Assembly (NCBI GenBank): GCA_027946365.1 | Contig: JAPEUQ010000008.1 | Coordinates: 1,612,001 to 1,676,000 of the forward strand | Direction of reading: 5' to 3' | Length of the DNA stretch: 64,000 nucleotides | Source: Kalmusia sp. IMI 367209 | Lineage: Eukaryota; Ascomycota; Dothideomycetes; Pleosporales; Didymosphaeriaceae | In this document: positions 1 through 11,237 of the stretch, piece after piece | How the letters are laid out: each line of letters opens with the position of its first letter | How positions within the stretch are numbered: the stretch's first letter is position 1 | The notes under the pieces: generated by a model | Seen by the model: the letters and a program-made list of their open reading frames with translations, nothing else | Database searches by the model: none | Told to the model about the DNA's origin: nothing | Position numbers and translations under genes: made by a program

Positions 1-509
1 CCCCCGCCTTCGTAGTAATCGATCCATTGGTATAGAAACTCGACAAAGTTGGGGACAAGCTTGCTGTGGACTTGCACAATGTCGATAAGAATTCGCAAGA
101 TGTCATCCTCTTGAAACAGCTCCTGGTGAAGAGTACGTCGTTCACAAATTGTCAGCGCAGGCTCTTTCCGCTTTGCTGGCTCAGCATTTCTTGCCGCTTT
201 GAACTGGACCTCCGTTCGCTGTTTCTTCACAGCAGGTGAAACGGGCGCATCTTGAGTGAGCTTCTCCACCTCCCACTGCACACACCACGTCCACACTTCT
301 TTATGCTCCTTTCGCGCGAAGCGATCAGTAAAGTCCTGGAGCAGGCCCATATATATCTCGTGGTTGGAGTCAATTCGGTACACAATCATGTTTTCGACGT
401 ACTGCTCGTACGGCACGAGTGTGGGAAAGGGTACCACATTGCCGACGACATCTTGTATGTTGAGATAGCGGTCGTCGAGCAGGTCGAGCACTTTACCGTA
501 GGATGTCAT
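1..509 (-). CDS. Unrecognised protein, N-terminal 169 residues (runs off the left edge)
   Basis: An uninterrupted reading frame starts at an ATG (507-509) and stays open to the window edge, so the C-terminus is missing. The protein begins MTSYGKVLDLLDDRYLNI and has a middle basic stretch (PAVKKQRTEVQFKAARN) between two mostly helical, acidic/aromatic segments; the last visible residues read FVEFLYQWIDYYEG. I see no signal peptide, membrane segment or catalytic motif and do not recognise the family. It is transcribed in the same direction as the MIC12 gene, about 440 bp downstream of that gene's stop. The lack of stops over 169 codons and sensible composition support a real gene; whether further introns follow cannot be seen. 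Confidence 0.7.
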   Translation of the reverse strand, partial: MTSYGKVLDLLDDRYLNIQDVVGNVVPFPTLVPYEQYVENMIVYRIDSNHEIYMGLLQDFTDRFARKEHKEVWTWCVQWEVEKLTQDAPVSPAVKKQRTEVQFKAARNAEPAKRKEPALTICERRTLHQELFQEDDILRILIDIVQVHSKLVPNFVEFLYQWIDYYEGG

Positions 510-951
510 GGTGGCGGAGGCCGGGTAACAGCGAAGTGAGTTGAGAGTCGTGTAGGAAAAGAGGATAGGCGCTCAGCAGGGTGGGCAGTTGTTGTGGTGC
601 TGCTGTAAACTCGGGGCCCGTGCGTTATAGTTGGTGATAGCAGCAATTGAGTGAAGTCGACACGACAAATATGGCGCTCAACTATAAAACGCGAGGGACA
701 AGCGTGACGAGTTTCAAGTGAGAGAGAAGTGGAGCGATGCGCAGGTAGGGAGAAGATGTGCAAAGTAAAAAAATCGATAGAAACGCGCAGCATACCTAGA
801 CCCTTGCCGTGTAAGGTAGCATCTCCAAGCCTAAGCTCTTTTTCGCTTGCGCGTTGCCATCATTTGCTACGTCTTCTGCAACGAAGGGTATATCCGTGGT
901 TCTCTAACACACTCTACCTGCCTCCTTCCCCTCCTCGCGCCGCATGACCCT

Positions 952-1345
952 CTACTTCCCATCCCTAACCTTCTCTACCAACGTTCCCACTCTATCTTCT
1001 GCGTTCTCCCTCACCCTCCTCCAATCCGTCTCATAAACACCCCTCAGCCCACCCTCCAACGCCCGATTCCACTTGTCCTTCGCCATTTCTGCGAGTCCTG
1101 CCGGCACGACCCTCGCAACCGGTTCAGGAGCTGGCGGCTCCGGCTCAACGACGTGAGTGAGTACGTTTCGCTGCTGGCGCAGCAGCGCCGCTTGTGTGAG
1201 GCGGTTCTTGGTGTGGAGGGATACTGTAAGGTAGAGGACTGAGGCAGTGAGGGTGAAGCCTCCAAGCTACGGAACACGTTAAACTCTATATTTCGGGCCG
1301 AAGGAGGTATTGGGGAGATCGTACGAAGCCGGTCGTGAAGCCCAT
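952..1345 (-). CDS. MIC12: MICOS complex subunit MIC12 (AIM5-like), 111 aa, two exons
   Basis: Exons on the minus strand are 1345-1325 and 1266-952, with a 58-nt GTAC...GTAG intron. The spliced N-terminus reads MGFTTGFLGGFTLTASVLYL, a short membrane segment followed by TVSLHTKNR, which I know as the signature start of fungal Mic12/Aim5. After a Pro/Glu linker the C-terminal half (LAEMAKDKWNRALEGG, then ETDWRRVREN) matches the family's helix with conserved KDKWN and TDW. The family is a small inner-membrane component of MICOS that helps hold cristae junctions. Exon 1 encodes only seven residues, so simple ORF calling misses the gene. The frame is exact across the junction and length is typical (about 110-140 aa). 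Assignment is by motif recall, not alignment. Confidence 0.85.
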
Positions 1346-2159
1346 GGTTGGGGCGTGGATGTGGTGAAGACCCGGCGGTCGCAAGCGTGTGTTGTAACTT
1401 GTGAGCCGTGCACAAGGTCAATGGATGAGGAAAGAACACGGGGCGATGCTCCAAAGAAACTGCCCGTAGCAGCAGGGTATAGCAAAGGAAGATTCGTGTC
1501 GTAGGAAAGGAAAGCCGATTGCGCGATCAAGTTTGGCGGACAGTGAGGTTAGACGTCCGCGTTGATACGGAGCGGGCCGCTGCGATTCGAAACTAGTCCC
1601 GATCTGCGTGCCTACCCATCAAGGAAGGATCAAGTCTGATGTTGAGAACAGCAGTGTGGCTCACCAAAATGCAGCCCAAGCAATGGGTGCATTGTGCCCT
1701 GTCTGCCGCTGCATCTATTGTGCTTGTAGCGGCCCAAAATCGTGAACAGCTCTAGACGTTTCGAAATCATTGTCAAGGTCCTAGCTAGCAGATGCACAAT
1801 GGGGTAAATTCTGACAAGTTCATATTATCATGTACAGAGAATATTAGGTTCGACACCTCTCATTCTTCCTATGGAGGTCTTTCTCTTTTTATTCTTTAGA
1901 GCCATCGGTGTCCGGCTCCACACACGTGCACGAGTGGCCTCAATCCTCCTCCTGATGCCCAGCCGCACAATGAACCGACCCATACCTAGACGACTACATT
2001 GCCACAATGCACTACACAAAACGTTAGCAAAATGTCTACCTCAGCCGCACCAGAATTCAAGACTCACAATTACAGCCCCACCAACACAAGCCTTACATTC
2101 ATCACCATTAGCTTCTTCTTCTTCTTCTTCTTCTTCTTTGACACGAACTAGCTCTTCCT
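1346..2159. other. Gene-free stretch upstream of MIC12
   Basis: No convincing coding sequence on either strand. A CTT/TTC trinucleotide run lies at its right end (about 2112-2138). A sequence resembling a tRNA B box near 1849 has no matching A box or acceptor stem. Confidence 0.5.
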
Positions 2160-2830
2160 ATTCCGACACACCCATAATATAGGTGATCCCACAACTTAAG
2201 CTACGAGCAATATAGCGCACCTATACACCCTAGTAACTAATTGGAATTCTAGATCGCTTCTACAATCACCCAGGCGAGCGTCCACGCTGTAGCACGTATC
2301 CCCACCCAGCTCTCGCAGTGTTTCAAATAGCTTTTGTGCACAGTATTTTCCCTATTCCAGATCCACAGGTATATGTATTTGCATGCTACTGAGACGTTAA
2401 TGGCGTTAGATATGATGGTGATTGGGGGCAGCGAAGCCGAGCGCGACCTTGCGAACGAGGGGATGCGGAAACCAGTGGGTTTGGTAGTGGACGGCCCGGT
2501 GTAATGGTAGACCATAGATGATAGTATTATGTAGAATGTGACGGCACACGTCTGGTTGAATGCGAGCGCTTTAGTGAAGTTTCAAAGGCTTCTAAGGTTG
2601 CAGCCGAAGCCCAAGTAGGCTGCGTGCCCGGCTGCATGGAGATACATATTAGAGGGGAAATGGGGGGAAGAGAAGAAGCGGTGGTACCATCAGCTAGGAT
2701 GATGTCAATGACAGGACCGAGGCGTTTGATCAGGGGATTGCCAGGGCCAACGGCGAGGACATTGCTTGCGTTGGAGTTTTGGATAGTAAAGGCGGACACG
2801 GCTACTATGCACACGAAGATGACAGAGTTG
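2160..2830 (-). pseudogene. Decayed relic of an Mtr-type neutral amino-acid permease (C-terminal half)
   Basis: Reading the minus strand from about 2590 to 2250 gives a patchy but clear match to the C-terminal half of fungal Mtr/Aa_trans amino-acid transporters: FTKALAFNQTCAVTFYIILS, then SSMVYHYTG, then NVSVACKYIYLWIW, then ESWVGIRATAWTLAWVIVEA. The family normally continues with IP..FNNLLGLIGALF; here the same frame continues as I-stop-NSN-stop-LLGCIGALYCS-stop, so three stops fall at conserved positions. A further stop sits just before the FTKAL segment where the family often has Arg (CGA to TGA would do it). Residues further upstream (RLGPVIDIILADG) lie in another frame. The stops and Pro-to-Leu type changes fit C-to-T decay. 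Not expected to make a working transporter. Confidence 0.55.
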
Positions 2831-4664
2831 CATGCTAGAACTTATCAGCTGCTGTTCACCTTCTGCAGCAATTTTTTACCACCAAAATTCTAAAAAGCAT
2901 AACTTCCTTTGGCGGCGTGGCTTGCTTGAAGAGGAAGGAATTAATAAGGCCAATCTCCGAGAACACTACCATACACAATCAATGATCTGTGATTGCATTC
3001 AGCGCAATTGCATGGCTGAGCGTACGCGCAGCCACGATGAAGATCAACATCAGTTCTCGAGTAAAATTCATGACTTCTCGTCCAATAGGACTGTAATGAA
3101 TTCACCGCGATCGACGAATGATTGTACAGCTGGGTCCTAAGTAATCGAGCTGTCAGTGCGGGACTGGTACTTGTTTAAACTGCTACTCACCACCATATGC
3201 ATGCTTTCTTATGGATGTCGACTTCAGAGGTATCGCGGGCCATTTTGTGCAAGCATCTCAATGCTTGCTAGGCGATAATGCACACCACTTGTCCCTTAAG
3301 ATCTGACGAGTTGGTAACTTCCTTCTCCTACGGCGCCCATTTGCCGCGATTATTGTGTCTCAATTCTGTTTTCTATTAGTTACTGGAAGTAGCCTTTCAT
3401 CGGCTGACGGCCATCTCTGCTGCATTCATTGCGTGTACAACAGTTGCTCAGACTTCACAATCAATAAACGTGGTAGGTTGCACAATGGAAAATTTGCCAA
3501 AGCCAACAGAGGCGTGAACTAGGTGTAAGGGTCTGTAAAAGAGGAATATATGGAATGATCTAGTAGTATAGTTGATTAATTCACTTAATTTTACTTGTAC
3601 GACGTGACGGTGGATATAATGTATGGGCCTTCGATAAGTTCTCCAGAAGAGATAGAATGGCATGAAGAATTCATGCTGCAGACAATCTTAATCAAGATAA
3701 TGGATGTCAGGCATCGAATGAAATAGTCTCTAGAACGCTTCCATACGCAACAATGCTCGAATACGCGCGACGTAGCTCGGTTTGGTACCGGCCCCAGTGT
3801 GAGAGCTTTCCGGGACATTCTGCTTTCTGGATCACTAATAGCAGCACTTCAAGCAGAGAGACTTCAACATCGATCATAGCGAAGAACAGAATGTGGGGTG
3901 ACATTAGAAACGCAGTGCCGGAGTAAGATGGATGCATGGCGGGTGAACACGAAAGTGGCCAAAAGCGGGGTACTGGCGTTTAAGCCGCCAGTGAAGCAAT
4001 GTGATGGTATTCTGGCATAGCAAGCTGTCACACGGTTTCATCTTGGTAAAGCACGAAATGACGATTCGGGACGTGGCCGAGAGCGAAGGAGTCCAGTGTT
4101 GTTTTCGACAGGAGCGCCGGTTGGTAAGCTGCATCAAAGCAACCAGCCCCATCGGTCCTAGCTCCAAACCAAGGCCTGATACTCCTGCAGTTCACCTCCT
4201 CCACCCCGGATGTCCCCAGACCTCCAATCAGCTTGCATCGCCCGCCCAAGTGCTTCCGTGCAGCTGAATCGAGCCCGGCAGACTAATCTGCCTAATATTG
4301 ATATGGACGTCTGCCAAGGAGCGAGGCTGGACGCCCTCGACTTCGACCCTAAAGACGTGCTTTGGCCCTATTGCCATTTTCCCCCATTTCCTGATTCTCC
4401 AGAGCTCCTTCTCCCGCTGTTCGCGCTTGCCTCACTGTTACGCCGCAGATAGATAGCTTGCGGTGTTACCGCAAAACAGACAAGGTCAGTTATATGTAAG
4501 CGCCGGTACTTCGTGCAGCCACCCAGTTCCGTCCGACCTCATGCCAACCCCCTCCGCGCTATCGGCCTGATAGTTTCCAATCCGCTCCATTTCTCCCACT
4601 CGCACATCGCCGCGACAACCCTTCTAACAACGGTATAGCTCCGCAACTCTACCCGCGATCCATC
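2831..4664. other. Gene-poor stretch between permease relic and peroxiredoxin
   Basis: Only short, unpatterned ORFs (under about 90 codons). The left part is AT-richer. It may hold the unrecognisable N-terminal part of the permease relic. The last few hundred bases should contain the peroxiredoxin promoter, but I see no clear TATA box. Confidence 0.4.
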
Positions 4665-5484
4665 ATGGTTGAGCTTCGCAAGCGCAAGACGCCCCCGCCC
4701 GCGCCTGTGCGCCCGGCGAAGAAGAAGGCTGCTCCCAAGTCCAAGGTCGCGCAGGCGAAAGAAGCCGTCGTCGAGAAAGTCCAGGCTGTAAAGGAGGCCG
4801 TTACGAGCAAGGGCAAGGCCAATGGCGAGAAGGCCCCTGCTGCTGGCGCGACGGGCGCGACGGGCGCGCCCACGGTCGGTGAGACAATAAGCCTCACTGG
4901 ATTTGGCGGCGAGGTCGAGACGCACGAGGGGACCAAGACGACGCTCGCGAAGCTTGTGGAGGAGAGCAAGAACGGAGTCGTGCTCTTCACGTATCCCAAG
5001 GCTTCGACGCCTGGATGTGAGTGCGCCCGATGAGCGCGTCGGATGCGCAAATGTACTGACAAGCCGTTCGACAGGCACCAAGCAAGCATGCCTCTTCCGC
5101 GACTCCTATGAGCCCCTCACCGTTGGTGGGCTTGCCATCTATGGTCTCTCCACCGACAGCGCCAAGTCGAACACCTCCTTCAAGACCAAGCAGAACCTCC
5201 CTTACCCGCTTATTTGCGACCCTTCGCAATCGCTCATCTCGGCCATCGGTCTGAAGGGACCAAAGAGCGCTAAGCGAGGCGTCTTTGTTGTGGACAAGTC
5301 AGGCAAGGTTCTTGCAGCTGAGCCAGGAAGCCCCGATGGAACTGTCGCTGTAGTCAAGAAGATCGTGGATGGGAGCGCTTCCGCTGACGGCCCGAACGCA
5401 CCTCCTGCGACGACTGCGGAAGACGCAGAGATCGCGAAGACCGCGAGCGAGGTCGCCGATACAGCCGCCAAGGTTGACGCTTGA
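4665..5484 (+). CDS. DOT5: PrxQ/BCP-type peroxiredoxin (nuclear thiol peroxidase, Dot5-like), 253 aa
   Basis: Exons 4665-5016 and 5075-5484 join across a 58-nt intron (GTGAGT...GACAG, branch TACTGAC at 5054-5060). The N-terminal 60 residues are Lys/Ala-rich (VRPAKKKAAPKSK), consistent with nuclear targeting as in yeast Dot5. The thioredoxin-fold domain follows (about 70-225). The intron splits the codon of the peroxidatic cysteine in TPGCTKQAC: Cys118 and Cys123 form the CxxxxC pair typical of PrxQ/BCP enzymes, which reduce hydroperoxides with thioredoxin. Later motifs ICDPSQSLISAIG and KRGVFVVDKSGKV fit the family. A C-terminal acidic/Ala-rich tail of about 30 residues (AEDAEIAKTASEVADTAAK) is lineage-specific. 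Reading through the intron instead gives an early stop after the active-site Cys, so splicing is required. Confidence 0.92.
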
Positions 5485-6539
5485 CACCGTGTCAACGATG
5501 ACAGCAGATAGGTAGCAGTAGGTGGTGCCTCGGTTCGTCGCTGTGTAGGATACCAGTCTTATGTCATGCGTTTGTTATGTTTACCAAGAGGCACATTACT
5601 CGTGTTATGAGGGCCTTTCCTTCACTATAATGAATTGAAGAATTCCATCATAGCTTTCCGTGTTGGTGACGTCTTGACCTCGCTTGTTGAAATTATCATC
5701 CTCTCACCAGAGGCTGAGAACGCATTGCAGTATCTCAACCGTCCAATCCCTCCATGTGCGCCCGAGCCCATCAACACCAAAGCAACACGTACATCAGTAC
5801 CAACGACGGAGCACCAACGACGGAGCACACCCTCCCCATCAAGCGTGAGCATCTCGTGGCTCGCCAATGTGCTTCAAGGAACCACTGCGTCTTGACAAGT
5901 CCCACCACGTAGCGTCTTCCAGACACTTGTCCGAGAGACCCAGCTCCAGCGTCCCAAGTCACCGTATCCACCGCACCCTTTCCGTCGCACAAAGCTGAGC
6001 GGAACCAGTCACATGACATATCCCGTTCCGTTGGAGAAGACTTGAGATTGGGATGCGAGAGAACGTACGATTGAAAAGCTTCTTCATTACAAGGTATATC
6101 TAACATGAATTGAGGTGCTCAATCTGCTTGCTAACGGCAAGGCCTACCCCACCAGAAAAACCGATATGCTAAGGAAATCTTCAAGGATAGACGCACTTTT
6201 TCTTTGTTTCCCACCATAGGCATGTACATATTTGTGAGTCCCTCGCACCAAGGCGAACGTACTCCCGCATCCACGACCCTACACTCGAACTCAACCTTCC
6301 CAGTCCCCCACCAGCAGCACAAGCACAACATGCCAAAGTCAGATCCACGCGAAAAACAACGACCCCAAATGCCGGTACCCGCGCTCATGCAGGTAGAAGG
6401 ATAGACGCAGAATTTGACCAAAATCAAGTCAATGAGTATTGTGAGAAATCGCCGGGTAAACGCCACCGTGGATATATTTAAACGCGTATGATTAGGAAAC
6501 ATGGGAGAGACATGTCAAAAACTTGGAGTAGCCAGAGCA
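5485..6539. other. Convergent intergenic region
   Basis: Lies between two convergently transcribed genes, so it should hold both 3' UTRs. No coding sequence or RNA gene that I can support. Confidence 0.5.
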
Positions 6540-7940
6540 CTAAAAGTTCTGCGCGATGCCGCTGTTCCCTTGTTGGGGAAAGACGGACGGGTTCTCGATT
6601 CGAGTATTCCGCCGCGCAGAGACATCTCTTATGATGGGCTGCTGATTTCCACCATATGCGTTATCGTACGGACCGTTTTGATAGTACCCGTTGTTGTCGT
6701 AGAACTCCTGCTGATTGTTCATGGGGATGGGATAGTCGCCCGAATGGTCTGATCGTTCGGCGGCAGAGTAAGACGAGGAAGCATTAGATGGGCCGCGATG
6801 AACACCGGCTTGGTTTTGGTTAGCAGCGGGGGCGGCACCCAGAGCACCGATGCCATCAGAGTCCAGCGTCTCTCGACGACCGTTCACTAGCGGGTCTCCG
6901 GAGTGGGCGTCAGAGTAGGCGTTTGTAGGTGATCCTGGGTTGTTGGCATAGCCGTCGGGGTTGCTGTTGCTGTCCGAATAGGTCATGCCGCTGGTCAGCG
7001 TCGTGGAAGCTTTGCGGTTCGAGCTCGTGGTGGTGTTGCCCCATCCTCTGTATCCGCTCTGGTCCTCGGCCATTTCCGAGGTCATGCCGACCGCAGGCAG
7101 CGTCGGGTCGTCGTTGGGATTGAAGCCGTACTCTTCCACTTCCTTCCTGCGAGCCTCTTCTGCATTCTTCCTTTGTTTGCGCTTTCTCCAAAAGAAAATG
7201 CCGGCGAGCAGGAGCAGTGCAACGGCGACGACAGGGATGACGACGGCAATGGCCGTCTTGCCTCCAGCACTCAGGCCTGTCGAGCCCTTGCCTGAGTGTA
7301 GGTTCGCTAGCGTCGGGTCCGAAGTATTGGTCGTGGAGCTTGTTGGTGTTGCAGCATCCGCGGTGTTGGGCGAGTTGCCGGCCTGTGTTATCGTCCTGAC
7401 GACAGTCTGAGGCGCCGGGGTCTCATCAGACCTTGTCGCACTCGGCGTGACAACGGACGTGATGACCTCTGTCTTGGTCGGGGTTGGCGAGGCGGTCTTG
7501 GTTTGCGTCGTAGAAGGCGCAGCAGACGAAGGCACATCCGACGACGACGGTGGCTCGGATGAGGATGGTGCAGAGTTTGCAGTAGATTCCGGTGCCGATG
7601 AGGGTTCCCCCGAGGACGAGGGTGGGGCAGAAGACGCGGGCGGGGTGGTGGAGAGCGACACTGGCGAGGAAAGCGGCTCCGAGGTGGACGCTGAAGAAGG
7701 CTCAGTAACGGATTCCGACGAGGGCGGTGGTTGCGACGAGGGCTGCGATGGCGAGGGCGTCGGCACCGGACTCGCAGAGGGCTCGTCTGAGGTGGGTGCT
7801 GCAGACGGCGTTGGAAGAGGGCTCGAAGCAGAAGGAGAAGGCTGTGAAGGGGAGTCTTGCGGAGAAGAAGGTGACGGAGTAGGAGAAGGAGAATCAACAA
7901 GAGACGACGTACCAGCCGTGCCGTTACCGGCGGACGCCAT
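6540..7940 (-). CDS. Ser/Thr/Pro-rich single-pass membrane protein, Mid2/SKG6-like, 466 aa
   Basis: I chose the ATG at 7938-7940 (MASAGNGTAGTSS); the open frame extends upstream through a Pro-rich stretch encoded by a CCA-type repeat, which looks like 5' UTR. Residues about 1-225 are almost only Ser, Pro, Thr and Ala, as in highly O-mannosylated stalks. A transmembrane helix follows (IAVVIPVVAVALLLLAGIFF) and then a basic stop-transfer stretch (WRKRKQRKN). The cytoplasmic tail is Asn/Ser/Gly-rich and ends with RRNTRIENPSVFPQQG and GIAQNF, a C-terminal block I recall in fungal Mid2-like proteins. No conventional signal peptide is seen, so insertion would rely on the TM helix. A role as a cell-surface stress sensor or polarity factor is inference from architecture. 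Confidence 0.75.
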   Translation of the reverse strand: MASAGNGTAGTSSLVDSPSPTPSPSSPQDSPSQPSPSASSPLPTPSAAPTSDEPSASPVPTPSPSQPSSQPPPSSESVTEPSSASTSEPLSSPVSLSTTPPASSAPPSSSGEPSSAPESTANSAPSSSEPPSSSDVPSSAAPSTTQTKTASPTPTKTEVITSVVTPSATRSDETPAPQTVVRTITQAGNSPNTADAATPTSSTTNTSDPTLANLHSGKGSTGLSAGGKTAIAVVIPVVAVALLLLAGIFFWRKRKQRKNAEEARRKEVEEYGFNPNDDPTLPAVGMTSEMAEDQSGYRGWGNTTTSSNRKASTTLTSGMTYSDSNSNPDGYANNPGSPTNAYSDAHSGDPLVNGRRETLDSDGIGALGAAPAANQNQAGVHRGPSNASSSYSAAERSDHSGDYPIPMNNQQEFYDNNGYYQNGPYDNAYGGNQQPIIRDVSARRNTRIENPSVFPQQGNSGIAQNF

Positions 7941-10235
7941 TGCGGGCGGTGGTGGTGGTGGTGGTAGCGGTGGTGAAGGGAAAGGCTGCTGAGAGCGGTG
8001 CGAAAGGCGATGTGGTGAGACGGCGCGCTGGTGCAATTGAGGCCACAGGCAGTGCTGTGCTTGCTGCGTGTCAGAAGGTGCGCGATACGAGCCTTGCTAG
8101 TCGCGGAGTGTGTCAGGCAGGAGCGATGGGCGTGCGCTCGGCAGCCGAATGGACAGACGCTCGCCTCGCAGACAGTGTGCAGCGATTGACGACTTGGGTG
8201 GAGCAGGACTCTAGCGGGCTGGAACGGTTGAGATGGCCGCAGAGGAGAGTGGAGTTGCAGAGGAGACGGCGATCCCAGCACAAGGAATGGCCGGTCGTGT
8301 TGATCCTGGCGGCCAGGGCACGCGGCAAGTCGGGTCCGGCTAGCAACAGCAAATTAAGGCACGCGCGACGGCGAAACGCAAGAAGCGAGAGAGAGGAGGG
8401 GGGGGAAAAGAAAAAATAAAAAAATTAAAGCACGATGGGACAGACAAGAGGGCAAAGCACGTCAAAGCTGGCCCAGCTGCGAAATTGCCATGGTTTGGTT
8501 TTCCATTTCCAGCAGCTGGAGCCAAGGCGGGCCAGCAGCCAGCGCGTTATCGACGGCCGATGCGACTCCAGACAGAAAAGCGGAGTCGTCTGCCTCCAAG
8601 GGCCTGTAGCGTCCCTCGTTTGGGCAACTCGCTGGCGCTGACGGGCGCCGCTCCAAACGCACTCGGCAGCGCCTGTGGCTGTGTGCAGCTCCAGTCTTCG
8701 AAAAACACGCCCTTATGCTTTCTTTGACTGCGTCTGAAATGAAGCCCGCGCCTACTGCCACCACCATCACGACGACGACCACAACGACGACGACGACGAC
8801 GACGATGCCGGCAGCCGTCGCACTGTCGCACTTCGTTGCATTGTCGCAATTGCATCATGTCGCTCGTGCTCTTCCCCACTGCCAGGGCGCCATCCCCGTC
8901 GCCAGCGTCATACTCGATGCTTTCGCCTCCACTCGAGCCATCCCGGCCCTAATTGGCCCTGGCTATTAATATGCCAGCGTTTCCTCGGCACGTTGCACGC
9001 CACCCATCAATGCAATGCCTGCAACAACAGAAACATGGCCTTGCTGCCTCGCATTTGCTGACTACAAAGGACCATCATATCGACAATGTATCAAATTATT
9101 GGACTTGCCGCAATGGGCTGCCCGTCAGTCTGCACACACGCAGTAGGCGCATGCGCGATGCCCTCTCGGGCAACCCCATCAGCACAAAGCCTCAAGCCAT
9201 CGCCCTCGTCAGGGTCCAGCACAGCACCTTATTATTCGATAGCGCCGATCTGATCGGTTCGCAGCCCCAGTCTGGTACGCACGCGAGATCTTTGCGAAAC
9301 CGTCACCTTGCCACGAGAAATCGTTACATTGCAAATTCATGTCGCTGCTGGCTGCAGCCACTCTTCTCACGGCTCACCGGCATCCTGGACCTCTAGTCGA
9401 GGGGACCGGAGTGGTACTCTCCGCCGTGAACCGTGGCCCTCCCACGGCTGCCATGACTGAGCATTAGCGTACCGAAGATGCTGGTCAATGTCGGACCACC
9501 AGATCACAACCTCGCTCGGTGGAGCTTGCAACCAAATGCTACATGCCGAAAATCTTACCTTGCCACTTGCTAACCCTCTGGCACTACCAAAAAGCCTCGA
9601 TGGAGAGAGTTGCATCTTACAAGGAATGCGTCGTGTCTTCTAGTAGGCGACTCGAATAGCCTGACACGGAGTACAGCTCCATCCTCGTATGCTGAATCAA
9701 TCTTTCCGTTTCACCGTAAAGCAGATCAATTACATCTGCTTTAATCTCACAACTCAAGCCCAATCTTCATCAACATGTCTATTCTCTCTCTTCCGTGCTG
9801 CCAACACTTCCGTATTGTACTATCTTATGGCACATTCCTTGAATGAATAAACGAATAAACGAGAAGCCTGGACCATACGCAGATCTGATTGAACACAATA
9901 TACGTGTATAGAGATGGTCTGGAGGTATCCGGGCAATAGCCGCCAACTGCAGAATCTTGCAAGCGGACCGCACCGAAGTTCACCTACTCATAGATCCTAG
10001 GAAATACGAAGTGCCGCATTCTACAACAATTGGGTATTTCTCTGTGTACGAGTGGTGGATGTCTGACTTGGAGGCTGCTTACGCTCATACTGAATGAGCC
10101 TTGAAGGAGGCTTACAACCCCTACGTAAGACGACCACCACATCCGATCACATCCAATATCATTCGTTCATAGATTCCGAATACTTTCCAATCCCAGATTC
10201 CAAATCTGGCTATCCAATCATCCTCCAGGATCATG
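7941..10235. other. Long intergenic region (2.3 kb) with simple repeats
   Basis: Upstream of the Mid2-like gene. Contains a GGT/CCA run at about 7951-7975 and an ACG-type trinucleotide run at about 8770-8806. Several open frames exist but their composition is unlike protein. Probably a long promoter/5' leader region. Confidence 0.45.
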
Positions 10236-11237
10236 TCAAATGAGCCCCGGGATGACCGCCTTGCGATTACCAACTTTTTCCTTTCCAAACTTCTCCTCGT
10301 ACCACCTCTTTCCTTGCAATGCTCTCGGCAGCATGGTCGCGACTTCGTTGACTACGAACGTCCTCGCAGGCGTACATGCCCAACCGCCCACCATCCACCA
10401 CCCGGCCCACTCCACCCACTCACAGAAATAATGCGCATACAGCACATACTTGAATAGCCCATTCTTCGGGATCATATACACCTTATCCACCCCTTCTACC
10501 GGCTTTCCCAACTTTTCAGCCTCCTTGCGCTGCTTGCGGTCCGCCGCCCGGCGTATCTCACGCAAGTCATCATCGTGGAAGGCGTTTCCCAGCAGCCCCC
10601 AAGCCCATATGATCAGCCCGATTTCCATGGACATGTAGCGCCCGGCCCAGTCGGCGTCGGTGGTGGGGCCGTATCCGGCGAGGTAGCCGCCGATGGAGAG
10701 GGCGTTGAAGATTTGGAAGAGGGCCATGCCGAGGCAGAGAATGGGGTGCATGGGGGACATGCTGGGGTTTAGGAACAAGGGCGATAATATAGCGCGGTAG
10801 GTATAATGGATGATCTAATATATCCGAATAAGCCATGGCGTAAGGAGGGGTGCTTTGGGGTAATGGGAGACGTACAAAACAACCTGCCATGGTCCAATTG
10901 CCCCACGGCAGCGACTGCAACCCCAGGTCTGCGGGCAGCGTGTACATGATGTATAGCAGCGTAGTGAAGCCTGTGGATTCGGTGATGGCCCATCCCCATT
11001 TGCCGGGAATGTTGAAGCGCGAGTGGTTGGACGTTTTACCCATGGGATACCAGTCCAGGACCCATTGGAGAGTAGTGACCTGTGCAGCGGCGTGTTAGTG
11101 GCTTTTCAAGTGTCATGTTCTGCAACAGAGGTGTGGAACCGCGCTTAGAGACGTACCAGAGGGAAGTACTGGAACAGCGTGCATGCGGTTTGCCATGTCG
11201 CGCGCGATGGCGGCAGTATGCCGGGTATAAGTGCCAT
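10236..11237 (-). CDS. Steroid 5-alpha-reductase-family membrane enzyme, 287 aa, three exons
   Basis: Minus-strand exons are 11237-11157, 11079-10876 and 10814-10236, with introns of 77 and 61 nt; all phases agree. The protein begins MALIPGILPPSRATWQTACT, runs through FQYFPLVTTLQWVLDWYPMG, then contains LPWGNWTMAGCF joined to IIHYTYRAILSPLFLNPSM, and ends with the C-terminal domain typical of 3-oxo-5-alpha-steroid 4-dehydrogenases: LFKYVLYAHYFCEWVEWAG, where His and Glu in the HYFCEW block are conserved. The family are polytopic ER membrane enzymes that reduce a C=C double bond with NADPH. Fungal members include Tsc13-like and DET2-like branches; the spacing and the LNPSMSPMHP loop look DET2-like. 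The actual substrate (sterol, polyprenol or other enone) cannot be told. Confidence 0.88.

Noticed and set aside
1847..1858. tRNA B-box-like GGTTCGACACC
   Set aside because: No A box, anticodon arm or acceptor pairing around it.
7447..7992. A Gly/Asp/Glu-rich plus-strand open frame opposite the Mid2-like gene
   Set aside because: Antisense shadow of the Ser/Pro-rich stalk; no start context or domain.
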